Assembly (NCBI GenBank): GCA_024509875.1 | Contig: JAMPIV010014844.1 | Location: 705,001 to 769,000, forward strand | DNA length: 64,000 nt | DNA from: Oreohelix idahoensis | Taxonomy: Eukaryota; Mollusca; Gastropoda; Stylommatophora; Oreohelicidae | Reading direction: 5' to 3' | In this document: piece after piece, positions 23,097 to 35,814 of the stretch | Position numbering within the stretch: the first letter of the stretch is position 1 | Layout: every line of letters starts with the position of its first letter | The notes under the pieces: generated by a model | Database searches by the model: none | What the model saw: only the letters and a program-made list of their open reading frames with translations | Told to the model about the DNA's origin: nothing | Program-made: the position numbers and the translations under genes

Positions 23097-23379
23097 ACTG
23101 TACGCACATTCAGGCAATATATAACGCTAAAAGAAGGTGTTTTGTTACAACCGACACTTACATGCATATGGATAATGGTTGAAATGAGCATGCTACATGG
23201 AAATGTAGTAAACTCACAAAACAAACAAACCAACCAACAAACAGCAAAAACGAACAAATGTCCATTCTTTCACGCAATGACCTTCAAAGTCAGTATACCT
23301 CCTAATTTAGAGCAGGTTACTCCGGCTTGCCCGCCGCTTGGAATACTGCCGCATCCCCAAAGATATTCTCTATGGAAAA

Positions 23380-24423
23380 CTGGCAGATGATAATAGAACA
23401 ACGGTGTAACCACAACTGGCAGATGATAATAGAACAACGGTGTAACCACAACTGGCAGATGATAACAGAACAACGGTGTAACCACAACTGGCAGATGATA
23501 ATAGAACTACGGTGCAACCACAACTGGCAGATGATAATAGAACAACGGTGCGACCACAACTGGCAGATGATAACAGAACAACGGTGTAACCACAACTGGC
23601 AGATGATAATAGAACAACGGTGCGACCACAACTGGCAGATGACAATAGAACAACGGAGTAACCACAACTCCCAGATGATAATAGAACAACGGTGCCAGCA
23701 AAACTGGCAGATGATAATAGAACAACGGTGCAACCACAACTGGCAGATGATAATAGAACAACGGTGTAACCACAACTGGCAGATGATAATAGAACAACGG
23801 TGCGACCACAACTGGCAGATGATAATAGAACTTCGGTGCAACCACAACTGGCAGATGATAATAGAACAACGTTATAACCACAACTGGCAGATGATAATAG
23901 AACAACGGTGTAACCACAACTGGCATATGATAATAGAACAACGTTGTAACCACAACTGGCAGATGATAATGGAACAACGGTGCAACCACAACTGGCAGAT
24001 GATAATAGAACAACGGTGTAACCACAACTGGCAGATGATAATAGAACAACGGTGTAACCACAACTAGCAGATGATAATAGAACAATGGTGCAACCACAAC
24101 TGGCAGATGATAATGGAACAACGGTGCAACCACAACTGGCAGATGATAATAGAACAACGGTGTAACCACAACTGGCAGATGATAATAGAACAACGGTGTA
24201 ACCACAACTAGCAGATGATAATAGAACAATGGTGCAACCACAACTGGCAGATGATAATATAACAACGGTGCGATCATAACTGGCAGATGATAATAGAACA
24301 ACGGTATAACCACAACTGGCAGATGATAATAGAACAACGGTGTAACCACATCTGGCAGATGATAATAGAACAACGGTGCAACCACAACTGGCAGATGATA
24401 ATAGAACAACGGTGTAACCACAG
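23380..24423. repeat. 36-bp minisatellite, exactly 29 units
   Basis: Units start with CTGGCAGATGATAATAGAAC and end with a variable GGTGTAACC, GGTGCAACC or GGTGCGACC segment. The array has no length change anywhere: every unit starts at 23380 + 36n, and the 30th CTG falls at 24424. Because 36 is a multiple of three, long spurious frames stay open on both strands (up to 367 codons), including runs of a 12-residue unit such as NWQMIIEQRCNH. No start context or flanking domain supports translation. Two adjacent 4-unit blocks (23956-24099, 24100-24243) share the same variant order. Confidence 0.98.
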
Positions 24424-25340
24424 CTGAGGTTCAAAGATGTGTGGAAGGGAGACAAAAATGCACTCGATAACAATTCAGTGTCCAGGCAGGCCGAAGCTGA
24501 CTAGTGGTAGCTCTTTTCATGACGTTCACCTGGCGTTGCGTACTTTCGTACTGGCCTTTCATAGTTTTTCTATGGACAAACTGATTTTTTTCTTCCCCTG
24601 TCGGTTTAGTCAAAGACAATGCCTGATTATGCTAGTCCGTTGTTACTTGACTTATGCTCCATCCGCTTTCACTCTCTCATGAATCACGACACGAGCTGGT
24701 GTCTATTCATCCCTCCAGCTGTCTGTAATATTGCGCCTGGACGTGCGATATGAATATCCCATGTCTGAGACTGTATACACTGAATACCAATACATTTCAA
24801 GTAGACAAAAAAACATTATCATAGTTTCTCTTTTGTTCCCTATGAGGGAAGTAGCCACCATTGCAGCTGTCCCTCCCCGAAAGGCTGCATCAAAGAGTTA
24901 ATGTAATATTACAGCACTTTCTTTAGCAATTTTTTTCACGACCATTACAGCTTCTTACGACATGCGCGAGGAAGAAATATATCTATTCTTGGTTTGTCTC
25001 CTCACATACCCCCAGAAAAAAAATAACTAAGCAAAATCGAGCACGACTCCCACGTGGAATAAGATATACTTAAAACTATATTTACTTCGTAATAGTAATT
25101 TACTTGGTTAAATTTTTGGATTCTTCTTCCTCTTCTTCCTCGTTCGCCTTCAGAGTTCCACATTTATGACTCTAATAAAGGCAGTAGTCAACTCAAGGTT
25201 CCCGACATCTGCAAACAGTTTTTCGTTGACAGAAGTGGGTTGTTGCCATATGCTACTCCGTTCATTTCTGTAGGTTGGGCAGTACTGTTATTTTTGGATA
25301 ATAATAACTTGCATAATTAAATTATGAACGGGAAATAGAA
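24424..25340. other. No recognisable gene
   Basis: About 0.9 kb of mixed sequence between the minisatellite and the next LINE. Nothing identifiable on either strand. Confidence 0.4.
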
Positions 25341-27380
25341 CATCTTCTTCTTCAAGTACCATGCCTAATGGCGTAGGAGATCATGTCTCTCCACAACTTC
25401 CTGTCTCCAGTACAATTTATCAATTCTGCTGTTTACTTCTTTCCATGCCACGATGTCCAACTGTCCAGTATTTGCTCTCTTTGTCTTTCTCTATCTCTTT
25501 TTCCTTCCCTCTTACCTGTTGTTACGATATATTCCAACTTTCCTCTTCTCATAACATGCCCAAAAAAGTGGATTGTTTCTTTCTAACTTGTGAAATAAGT
25601 TTCCTTTGCGCATTGGCCTCTTTCAGGACATCCACAATACTCTTTTTGGCTGCCCATGGTATTTTTAATATTCTTCTGTAAAACCACATCTATGGTGCCT
25701 CTAGTGCCTTCCCTATTTGTTTACTAATTGTCCATGACTCACTCCCATATGTCAGGATTGGTTCCAAATAACAATGAAGAACTCTCTTTCTTACTTCCAA
25801 TGACAAAAATTGTTGCATACAATACTCTTCATTTTATAGAATGCTGCTTTTGCCTAAGCTATTCTGCTCTTCAGTTCTGAGATGCATCTTCCATCCGTTG
25901 TTATTAGTGTGCCCAGGTATTTGAATATATTGACCTGTTTTAGAACTGTTACATTTACTTTGATAGTGCATTCTGGGGAAGCCTTTTTCTTTGAGACGAC
26001 CATTACTTCTGGGTTTTTTTTTTTTTTTTTTTGATATTAAGGCTAAAGCCTTTATTTTCACTTTCTATCACTATTGTACCAACCATTTCCTGCAGCTCCT
26101 TTTCACGTTTTGCTATTAAGACTGTAACGTCATCGTATCTGAAGTTGTTTATATTTTGTCCGCCGAATGATATTCCTGGCATGTCCTCATTATATTTTCA
26201 ATGTACAGATTGAACCGATCCGGTGACAGCACACGTTCCCTCCCTGACACCATTGTTTTTACTTGCTGAAACGTTCCTTTTTGGCTGCTAATTCTTCCAG
26301 TTGCTGTTTGTTGCTAGTACATGTTCTTTATTATCCTCAAGTCTTTACTATCAGTGTTGATGCTTTATAACATTTTGATAATTTCCCCGTGTTTCACTTT
26401 GTCAAATGCCTTAGTGTAATCTATAAAGCACAAGTACAGTTCTGTCTTCACCATTATGTTAATGTTCTTATAAGATATATATATAGCATTGTTTGTGCCT
26501 TAACCTTCTACAAATCCACACTGTTCATCACTGATTTCTGGTTTAATTTTTTTTCTCACTCTTATCATGATAATTCGTAATAATATTTTGGTCACATGAC
26601 TCATAAGACTAATGGTGCGATGTTCTTCACATTCCATGGCTCCAGGTTTCTTTGGCAAAGCTATGAATATGGATTTTAGCAGATCATCAGGTATTTGACC
26701 ACTGTTGTAGATGTCATTTAAGAGTTTTGTTATCACTTCTACTCCAAATTCTCCCAAAGCTTCCATTTCCTCTACTGTTACATTATCTGGTCCAGGCACT
26801 TTGTCTTCCTTCATGTGGCGCATGCCATCCTCTTACCTCTGCCAAAAGTATTGGAGGTCCGTCACAACTGTCCTGGTCGTTCAAATCTGGTCATTCACCA
26901 TTAAACGGCTCCTTGATGTATTCTGTCCACCTTTCTATCATGTTCTCATGAGCCATTAACAATGTCCCTTCTTTTGATTTCAAATAGCCAGTGACTGTTA
27001 GTGTCCTACTGCGTGTTAACTCATTTATTTGCTTGTACATAGATTTTGTGTCTTTTCGGTTCTGCACTTCAAGCCCTCTGAACTTCTGGTTTAGCCATGC
27101 TTCTTTTGCTGTTTTACATTTGTTTACTTTTTTCCTTATTTAGTCTGTTATATTCTTCTTTGTCTTGCTTATTCTTCCTTCTTGCATCCATCAGTTTTAA
27201 AATTTCATCTGTCATCCACTTCTTCTTTGCAGTCCTCTTTACTTCTGGTATGATTTCTTTTGATGTTTGATGTATTGATTCCTTTAGCATTTCCCAATGT
27301 TCATCTATACTCTGTATTTTTTCTATTGCATTGTACATTTTCTGTATTGTAATGTTGTATCTTTCATTCATTTCAAACAG
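25341..27380 (-). mobile_element. 5'-truncated APE-type LINE (RTE-like, clade tentative)
   Basis: The 3' end on the minus strand is a short GAA-type tail at about 25341. The RT domain lies at 26823-26500, the region before RT at 27371-27114, and the thumb and C-terminal parts at 26061-25834 and 25690-25360. The endonuclease is absent, so the copy was truncated on insertion. It shares its last 145 bp with the fragment at 10408-10605. A possible 5-base flank (AGAAC) on both sides is too short to be convincing. Confidence 0.85.
25360..27371 (-). pseudogene. Broken LINE reverse transcriptase
   Basis: Recognisable blocks in order on the minus strand: the pre-RT segment EEYNRLNKEKSKQM; RT motifs KVPGPDNVTVEEMEALGEFG, FIALPKKPGAMECEEHRTIS and LMSHVTKILLRIIMIRVRKK, ending at CGFVEG; a gap of several frameshifts; the thumb region around KALALISKKK; and the C-terminal tail that includes KREGKR-type and LDSWTSWHGKK-type segments out of frame. 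The YADD box cannot be read cleanly between 26499 and 26062. Multiple stops show this is long dead. Confidence 0.82.
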
Positions 27381-28789
27381 AACCTACAGTAATCTAATAA
27401 CTGATCGCCAGTTGCATTTGTGTGTATGTATGTGTATAAAGAAAACAACTTGATATTCAGTGATTTGTGGCCGTGCGTGTTGATGGTGTGGATGTATAGT
27501 GGATCGTTTGATCACTGTCCGATCAGTGGGTGGCTGTAAATGATGGTGATGGTTCGACACAAACAGCTGCACAAACAGATGTCGGGTGATGTAAACTCAT
27601 GGTAAACAGATTTCACACTAGCAGCGGTCAAACTGAAAACGTGCAACTGTTTATCTACACCTGTTCCCAGTGTCAGACAAAATCATGTGGAAGGGGACCT
27701 TCCATTTGTGCATACAGTTTTAGTACAACAACTTTTGTTCCATGAAGATTTTACAAAACATATATCGTCCTTGCTTCCTCCTTTCGTTCCCTCATGTTTG
27801 AGTCTGTGCTAATACATTTTCATCTCAGTGTAACTGTCTCTGCTGTCTTAGCCTGCTGCTTGAGAACCGTTCGAAAAAAAAACTTCTTAATGACACTGTC
27901 ACTTAACTTCTCTCACTCGAACATCTAAATTCTAGTTTTTTCTCTTCTTCTGACAAAGTTCTATCCACTAAAACGACTGTGTGATTTCTCTGGGTATCTT
28001 GTACAAAGACTGGCCTATACCGACAGGGTTGATTATTTCTACCAAAAACCGTCTGTACTTCACAGGTCTATCAGCTACTACAGTTTTATGCATACCTGCT
28101 CTGGTCTTGAAAACTGCTGGTCTTCAAAACTTGGAAAAACATCTTGCACACTTCTTGAAAATATTCGTAAACTGTTCTAAATTGCATCAAGCGGCAATTT
28201 TACTTTCATGATGGCATTTGAGCGCACAGAGAGCTCGACAGCAGTGCAACCTTTTGTGGACACAAAAGGCAACCAAACTATGGCATGCTGTCTTAATCAC
28301 TCCGCATAAATAGCTCACCATTCGATGCTTTAACACATGGGAGAAAAACACATTCTTTTTTTTAATGACAACCTTTATTGGGTTCTGACTTTGTACAACA
28401 TGATCGATATTATTTACAAGCATGAATATGGGCATGAAAGTGAGGACTCAGAAGATATGGTTTATGAAGATGATTAACAAGGGATCAATGAAGGCGGGAA
28501 TGGTCAGTAGGGGTGATGATGATGTAATGCTTTTATTTACAGCTGACAATGAATATGAATAAGGACAGATGATGCCTAAATTGAAATTGATTTGTGAAAA
28601 TTCAACAAGTACATAGAGTGCGACTTGCCTTGGCATTTGAGTCTTATATTACAGTTATTTACAAACATGTATTGACTACTTAAAAAATAAACCGAAATAG
28701 TAAGCATAATTTAATAGTAAACCCCGAGACGATGTTTTTAGCCACTCAGGTGATGATAATATTCCACTACTATTTTATTATTGGTTTGT
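27381..28789. other. No recognisable gene
   Basis: AT-rich, with short frames only. Nothing on either strand matched other parts of the window. Confidence 0.4.
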
Positions 28790-31540
28790 TCCCTTTAATG
28801 TTCCCAGCCCGTCTTCCAGTACAAAGGTTTTAAATTTATCCTATTAACTCTTGTGTTTTCTGTGTATATATTTATGTGAATATTTTGTAGTCGTGATGTC
28901 TGCCTTCGTGTACTGCCTTGTTCCTGCAAATCCATACTAGATGTCTGAATTCAGCTAATAAGGATAGTAGTTTGAGTTCTATCTGTTTTGGTGTCTTCGG
29001 TTAAGTATTAAGCATGATTGCTCTGTACATGTATGGTATTATTCTTTGTATTGGAAGCTATTGTTCATTTTAATTTATTTATGGTATGGACAACTGTGCT
29101 GCATCTGTAAAAGAAGTGGTCTTCTGTTTCCTGTATATTGCCACTGCATAACCTGCATTTTGGCGCTGTTATCCCCGCCTTTGCTGACTCGTGGACAATG
29201 GGTGTCATGCTGTAAAGTAATCTAAATATAACCTCTTTTGCTTGTGGTTTGACATTTATTGTGTGAATGTTCCTAAAGGTTTGTGTGTAATCAGTTATGA
29301 AATAGTTGTAACCTCTTTTTATTCTTGTATTCAATGGTGGTTCTTGTGCTCTTATTAGAAGATTATATATGAATTTGGTGTCTTGTTTTGTTAACTGCTC
29401 ATTCCCTTTTAAGCTCTGTATACATTGCTTGTAAATGGGTCGGAGAGTGCCAAAAAAGTGAGGCTTGTTGTATCTAGCTTGCATAGACTAGTTAATCTAA
29501 CCTCAATATAATAATGTGCCAGTGGATACTGATCTGGGTTTTTAATATAATATAATCTCCTATATAATTAATTCTTAAAGCTTTTATTTTAGTGCCAATG
29601 TCTTGTAAAGCTATTCCCCCCCTCTGTCTTTTTGTTGAATTAGTGTTTTGAGCAGTACAGCTTCTAGTGTTCCTGAATATGTAGGTCCTAATCAATTTGT
29701 TTATTTTTGTGATTCGTGTTTTGGGTATGTTCTGGACACTTGCTATATAAATTATCTTAGGTATGATACAGCAATTAACTATAACGCTTCTCCCAAAAAT
29801 GGTAGGGGTTTTATGCTTATATTTTTCCAAAGTTTTTTGTACTTTTTCTACAAGTTTTGCCCATGTTTCCCTGTTAGGATCTCGCGGGTTGGAGGCATAG
29901 CTTATCCCATAGATTTTTAGTCTGTTCACCTGGACTCATTGGAAAGGAAAATCTGTTTTGTTAGCCCACGTGCCTATACCCATTATGTAAGATTTGTTGA
30001 TGTTTAGTTTAGATCCACTAGCTTGCCCAAACTCTGTAAATACTCTGCTTGTATGTCAAATATATTCTGAATAGATCTCTTTGTTCTAGGAAAAAAGATG
30101 TGTCATCAGCATAGGCTAATAACTTCCTTTCTCCCTTACCTGGAATGAAGGTTCCTGCAATATTTGTATCTTGTCTTAATTTTTCCAAAACGTATAACAG
30201 GGGTGACAAAGGGCACCCTTGTCTAACTGACCTAGTTAACTTAAAGGGCTCTGTTAATGTGTGATTAACTAAAATTCTACTTTCCGGTTTTCTGTATAAG
30301 ATCCTAATCCAAGTTCTAAAGTGTATCCCTGTATTACACGCTAACAAGCTTCTATGTAAAAAGGAGTGTGACACTCTGTCAAAGGATTTTTCCAGGTCTA
30401 ATGATAATATTGCACTCTGACACTGCCTGTCCTGTGTGTATGTGATCAGGTCTCTTAAAAAATGTGTGTGTCTACTGATGTTCCTATCCTGTACACTACT
30501 TTGTTGGTCGTCATGAATTAAGTTATGCATCAGTAGTTTCAGATTGATAGTGAGAGCCTTCGCTAGAATTTTGTAGGCCACATTTAGTAACGAAATGGGT
30601 CTATAATTTTTAATTGACTTTTTGTCAGTATTATCTTTAGGTAATAACACAATGTAAGATTGATTTAAACTGTCCGGGAGTTCTTCTTTCTGAAACGCTT
30701 CTTCAAACATTTTAACTAACAGGGGCCCTAGAATGGGGAAGAAAAAGACATAAAATTCCCTGTGAGCCCTTCCGGCCGGGCGTTTTATTTTTCTGAAAAG
30801 TACTAATAGCCTCCCTTAAGTCGTTTAATAATAGAGTTTGATCTAGTTTTTTGCTCTCTTCTCCGCTTAAACACTTCGCATATTGGAGAAATTTATCTTG
30901 TACATCTTTGTTTGTTTCTTCTTTAGTGTACAATTGTTTGTAGTAGTCTAGAAATGCTTGACCTATACTAGCGTTGTCGATTTGTTGTTGTCCGTTCATC
31001 TCTACTATTTGGTGTATTTGCCTATTGCGCTGTACATTTTGTTCTATTCCTAGATATTGTCTGCTAGGGATCTCTTTTATCATTGTGTTTAATTTTGTCC
31101 TAAGTAGGGCCCTTTGGTAAGTGTACTGTTTGTACTGTTCTAACTGCTCTTGTAACATATGAGTATGTGGGTTTGTGCTATCTAACTGTTTAATTAATCT
31201 GAGTACTTTTTCTAATATGCTCTCTTGTTTTTTTTCAGTTTCTTGTATATAAGCGCAGCTAGTATTTGTGTCCTGTCCCTTATAGTGTTTTTTTTAACCG
31301 CTCCCACTATTGCGCAACATTTTCTGTGGGTATGTCTTGCGCATATCCCTGTATTAATTGCGATATTTGTTCTGTGTAAAAAGTGTTTTTAAGTAGATTG
31401 CTATTGAATTTCTAATGTGGGGATCTCTTGGGTCTCGTGTGTGAATGTCCTGTGTTTAACATTGTGTAAACGTCCTGATGGTCTGTAAAATTAAAGGTGT
31501 TCTTGTAGTGAAATCTGAATCCTATCTCGGCCCTCATTCA
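28790..31540 (-). mobile_element. Tx1/L1-like LINE, 5'-truncated (ORF2 without endonuclease)
   Basis: The minus strand encodes the ORF2 linker (31158-30712), RT (30710-30018), the post-RT region (29929-29492) and a C-terminal Cys/His motif (29484-29065). The RT has the L1/Tx1 hallmark order KNYRPISLLNVAYKILAKAL, DDQQSSVQDR, LSLDLEKSFDRV, VRQGCPLSPLL and AYADD. The same family occurs in fragments at 47.2-49.9, 50.5-51.4 and 58.7-60.2 kb. Ends are approximate and no TSD was found. Confidence 0.85.
29065..31158 (-). pseudogene. LINE ORF2: linker, reverse transcriptase, Cys/His C-terminus
   Basis: Four frames with at least three frameshifts form one ORF2. RT: IVLLPKDNTDKKSIKNYRPI, catalytic LSLDLEKSFD, RQGCPLSPLL, catalytic AYADDTSFFL. 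After RT comes the segment YKHKTPTIFGRSVIVNC and QRGGIALQDI, typical of L1/Tx1 proteins. The end has CRLCSGNIQETEDHFFYRCS, a C-x2-C-x8-H-x4-C motif like the Cys-rich C-terminus of L1-type ORF2. The enzyme would copy the LINE RNA at a nicked target in the nucleus. Both catalytic Asp positions are present, but the frame damage makes it inactive. Confidence 0.87.
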
Positions 31541-32333
31541 AAACATTACACCGTACAGAAATTCGGAGAAGTCAAACAACCAATCAAAACCGCTAATATT
31601 TTGTAAGGCGTTTTAGTAGGAAGAAAAGAAAATGTAGATGTTGACAACTCTTCGAAAGGCAATGTGCAGATATGAACGAAATATATCAATGATGAGGAAC
31701 ATAATTCGATAATAGGGATCATTAGCTATTGGCAGATACCTATAATTTCACTGGAAGTGGCGTAGAACCGGAGAAAATTTGTATTTAAGGCATGAAAGCA
31801 TGAACCATGATGTGCTTTGCCATGTTTATGCTGCTTCAGTGAAAAATTGGATTAATCTAGAGATAAACTGCAATAGCTTAGCTCTAAGAATAATATAAGC
31901 TTTGGATGAAGGAAATCCGTTCAAAGATAAAGAAACGAGATCGATTTCAGGTTTTTCATACTAGCACAGAACATCTAAGATTTTCAATTTTTCTAGTCTA
32001 CAAAATACTTTGTCCTTGATGCTTTCTCGTACGGGAAACCTTGACCTATAAAAGGCGGAAGGTACCGATAGTATAACACTTGCCACACAATTCAAAATTC
32101 AGACTCGAGCAAAATCGTCTACTACCAGACTAGATTGCCATCTGCAGGGTAAAGCAGTCTGTAGAACCATTAAAAGCCGCTCTGCACGTATTTGTGGGTA
32201 CGAAAGAATGTAATTACATATGTATATATAATTATATTATTAATATTATCCTTCTAGAAGTAGATACGTGCGTCTGAAATCACTGTGTAATCCTTGGAAG
32301 GAATTCAAACTTGTGTCAGCTCAATTTTGTCGC
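31541..32333. other. No recognisable gene
   Basis: Sequence between two LINE insertions, AT-rich around 32210-32260. Nothing identifiable. Confidence 0.4.
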
Positions 32334-32351
32334 CGAGAGACCTCATCATCA

Positions 32352-34218
32352 TCAGTTGCCATCTCCACAACGGAGGTTGGCTGTAATGGATCTCCAACGT
32401 CTTCTGTCTCTTGTCTTGGTGGTACACTCTGATAGACTCTTTCCCGTCCATCTCTTGATGTTATCTTCCCACTTATAGCGCTGTCTTCCCCTTGCACGTT
32501 TACCTTCAACTCTCCCTTCTGTTATGGTCTTCTGCAAGGTGTTATGCCTTTTTATGTGGCCAAAGTATTTTAGCTGCCGAACTTTGACCTCTCTCATTAG
32601 TTCTCTTTTCATACCTAGATTTTCTAGGACCTCCTTATTTGTTTTCATCTCTTTCCATGAGATACGCCCCATTCTTCTATATATCAACATTTCAAGAGCC
32701 TCAATTCTTTCTTCCAAATGCTTATTCATCATCCATGTTTCTGCACCATACAGAAATGCAGAATATATATAACACTTTATGATTCTCAGTTTTAATTTAT
32801 GAGATAACTGTTTGGATGTCAGTATATGTTTCATGTTGTTGAATGTAGCTTTGGCCATTCCTATTCTCTTCTTGATTTCTGTTTCACATCTGCCATCTTC
32901 TGTTATTATATGACCAAGATATACGTAGCTCTTGACTTGTTCCAGGATTTTCCCATTTACGCTTATCTTGAATGTGGGTTTATCGTCTGTTTTGCTAATT
33001 ATCATAGTTTTAGTTTTCTCAATATTAATGTCGAGTCCATATTCATGACTTATACTGTTCACTTGCTTCACTAGTTCTTGTAACTCCTGTTCGCTTTCAG
33101 CTAACAACACGGTATCATCTGCATATCTAAGGTTGTTCATTGATCTTCCACTGATGTTCAGTCCTGGTATTTCCTGTATCTGTTTGAAAATTTTTTCGGT
33201 GTATAAATTAAATAGGCAGGGGGACAGCACACAACCTTGTCTGACACCTCTTTTTATGTCTATGTATGGTGAATAATTCCTTCCCGATCTTACTGTGGCA
33301 GTTTGCTCCCAATAAAGGTTACTGAGTATTCTTATATCTTTTCCATCAATACCTATGTCTTTGAGGCATTCAATTATTTTCTCATGATGGATTCTGTCAA
33401 AAGCCTTCTTATAGTCAATGAAGCACATATACATACTTTTTTGGACCTCTGTATATTTTTCTGCTAATCTTCTTAGGCAAAATATTGCCTCTCTTGTTCC
33501 ACTGTTCCGTCTAAAACCAAACTGTTCTTCTTGGATTTCGCTGTCTACTTTACTTTTTATTCTTTCCTGTATGATTTTGAGCAGTATCTTAATTGCATGA
33601 CTCATCAGGCTGATTGTTCTGAAGTCTGAACATTCTGTTGCATTTGGTTTTTTGGGCAATGTTATAAAAAACTGATGTCTTCATGTCGTGTGGTAAATAT
33701 CCTGTATTGTATATATCATTGCATATTTCTGTGATTGTATCTATACCAAAGCTCTCCAGAGCTTCTATCATTTCAATGTTTATGTTATCCATGCCTGCTG
33801 ATCTTCCTTTTTGTATCATATGAATGGCATTCTCTACTTCTGATCTGAGAATGTGTGGGCCTTCATTAGAATCTGGTGATGGTTTTTTACCTCTGTTGTC
33901 CTCGAATAGTTCTTTTACGTATTCTGCCCATCTGTTTGATATGTCTTTCTCATCAAGTAATATTACACCATTTTTGTTCTTGATACAGCTTCCTCCTTGT
34001 GCAAACCGCGACCGATTTGATAATTTCTTTATTTCTTCATGCATATCTCTTGTCATGTGCTTCGCTTCCAAGTCTTCTATTTCCTTACATTTTGTTTCTA
34101 TCCACCGTTCTTTTGCTTCTCTACACATAGTACGTATGTCATTGTCTATTGTTTTATATTCTGGAGTATTTTTTGCTTTCTTTCTTTCTGCCATTTTATT
34201 CAAGATGTCATCTGTCAT
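32352..34218 (-). pseudogene. LINE reverse transcriptase and C-terminal domain
   Basis: The frame at 34218-33589 carries the pre-RT region and the first RT motifs (KGRSAGMDNINIEMIEALES). The longer frame at 33659-32352 (435 codons) has FRTISLMSHAIKILLKII, FGFRRNSGTREAIFCLRRLA, catalytic CFIDYKKAFDRI, GVRQGCVLSP and catalytic RYADDTVLLAE. Its C-terminal domain carries YGAETWMMNKHLEERIEALE, RQLKYFGHIKRHN and a GKRARGRQRYKWEDNI block. All catalytic residues are intact here. One frameshift near 33660-33590 splits the RT. Confidence 0.92.
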
Positions 34219-34283
34219 CCAAATTTGATTTTTCTTAGACTCCTTTTTAGGTAAATTTGCATTTGCTGATTGTATGCTTGTTT

Positions 34284-35458
34284 TTAAGCATTCCCATTTT
34301 GCGGTTGCTTTTTTTCTTCTGGGTTTTCTCTTCTATACTGCTCCATGCTTTCTGTCAATAACTGTTGGTATTTATTTTTGACTTCGATTAAATATTTCTG
34401 TTTTATATCTGGTTGTTTCAGCGCTGATATTTCTATCTGGGGTTCCTCCTGTCTTCTGTTTCCTGCTCTTTTCAGCTTTATATTTACTTTGATGACAACT
34501 GGATTGTGATCTGAATTTATGTCGGCGCCAGGATGTGTCTTTGCACTTGTGACACTGTTCTTAAATCTATGTTTTATCATGATATAGTCGATTTGATTAC
34601 GTGTTACATCTCCTGGGCTTTTCCATGTGTATAATTTCCTTGGGTGATGTTCAAAAAAGGTGTTACATATGACCAGCTGGTTTTCTTCACAGAACTGGAT
34701 AAGTCTGTCTCCTCTATCATTTCTTGTCCCTAATCCATACTGTCCTACTATTTTCTTGTATTTTCCTTTTCCTACTTTTGCATTCATATCACCCATTACT
34801 ATCAACACATCTGTAGATTTGACTGGTTTAAGTGTGTGTTGTAGCTCTTCATAGTATTCTTCTATTTCTTCCTCGCTGTAATCTTTAGTTGGTGCATAAG
34901 TTTGTAAGATTGATATGTCGAATGGCTTTGCTCTCATCTTTAGTAACATCATTCTGTCATTGTGTGTCCAGTATCCACATACGTATTTTTCTAACTCCTT
35001 CTTTATCAACATTCCTACCCCTCTTTCGTGTTTTTCTCCTCCTGAGTGTATAAGCGTGTACTGGTCTCTTGTTATGTAGCCTGTATCCAAAAGTCTTGCC
35101 TCTGCAACTCCCAGTATATCGAGTTTCATGTCGGTTGCCTCTAATATAAGATTGTCCAGCTTTCCTTCTAATTTAAAGTTGTAACATTCCATGTTCCTAT
35201 TTTTAGGCTTCTCCTACTAGTTTTTAGGTGGTCTTTCTCAGAATGCTCCCTTTCAACAGAATTTAAGGAACACTCGTCATTATGTACTTCCTTACTCATT
35301 AGAGGAGTTGCCTCTTCCCTGTTAATTTGTACAGTAGATTCTTCCCCAGGGGACAGAGAGTTCTCTACATATCGGTTCTTATCTTGTTGTTGTGATTCCA
35401 TTACTTTCTGTAGGAAGTACGTGGTAAGGCCCCAATCTCTTCCACGGTGGCTAGCCAT
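34284..35458 (-). pseudogene. LINE N-terminal region and APE endonuclease
   Basis: The first frame (35458-35168, MASHRGRDWG) ends with the endonuclease start LKIGTWNVTTLN. The domain continues in a second frame (35192-34284) after a frameshift in a 25-base overlap. APE-type motifs in order: LDILGVAEARL, TYAPTKD, VLIVMGDMNAKVG, NQIDYIMIK and NSDHNPVVIK, so the metal-binding and catalytic residues (N, E, D, N, D, H) are present. The endonuclease nicks genomic DNA to prime reverse transcription. A GDRLIQFCEENQLVICNTFF segment lies between the catalytic motifs, as usual for this LINE group. Confidence 0.9.
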
Positions 35459-35814
35459 TGTCTTTTTCTATGTCCGACATGCCTCTAGTGCGCCACACAC
35501 TTTGCTGTTTCGCTTTGCGAGCCGTTGATCTTCTCAGATTCCTCCGCCTCACTCACCGTCTCAGTCTTTGTGTACTAGGGATGGACATTCCCTTGAGTAA
35601 GATTGCTCCTACTCCACCCATGTAGTTTAGCCAGTCAGCCAAGACTGTTGCCCGGGATGTGGCCACCGCCGTACACAAGCGGTATTCTAGGAGCCATACA
35701 TGAGCTAGACAAAGAGAGGAGAACCAAATAGGATCCTGACTATCCTAAAAAGGACATGGCTGTCTCTCACCATGAGGTACTATCCCTCTCTCTTTATCCT
35801 ACATCGAGAGACCT

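Larger units (their letters stand above)
32344..35804 (-). mobile_element. Full-length APE-type LINE with 10-bp target duplication
   Basis: 3461 bp flanked by the identical 10-mer CGAGAGACCT at 32334-32343 and 35805-35814. The 3' end on the minus strand is a GATGATGATGA tail. The 5' untranslated region runs from 35804 to about 35459, followed by an endonuclease and RT reading region broken by three frameshifts. A complete 5' end with a clean duplication shows an intact retrotransposition event. RTE-like placement is tentative. Confidence 0.9.

Noticed and set aside
23380..24423. CRISPR-like appearance of a regular array
   Set aside because: Units are contiguous and near identical along their whole length, with no unique spacers, in eukaryotic DNA.
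23327..24473. Long open frames on both strands (up to 367 codons) of 12-residue repeats
   Set aside because: They follow from a 36-bp tandem repeat whose period is a multiple of three. No domain or start context supports translation.
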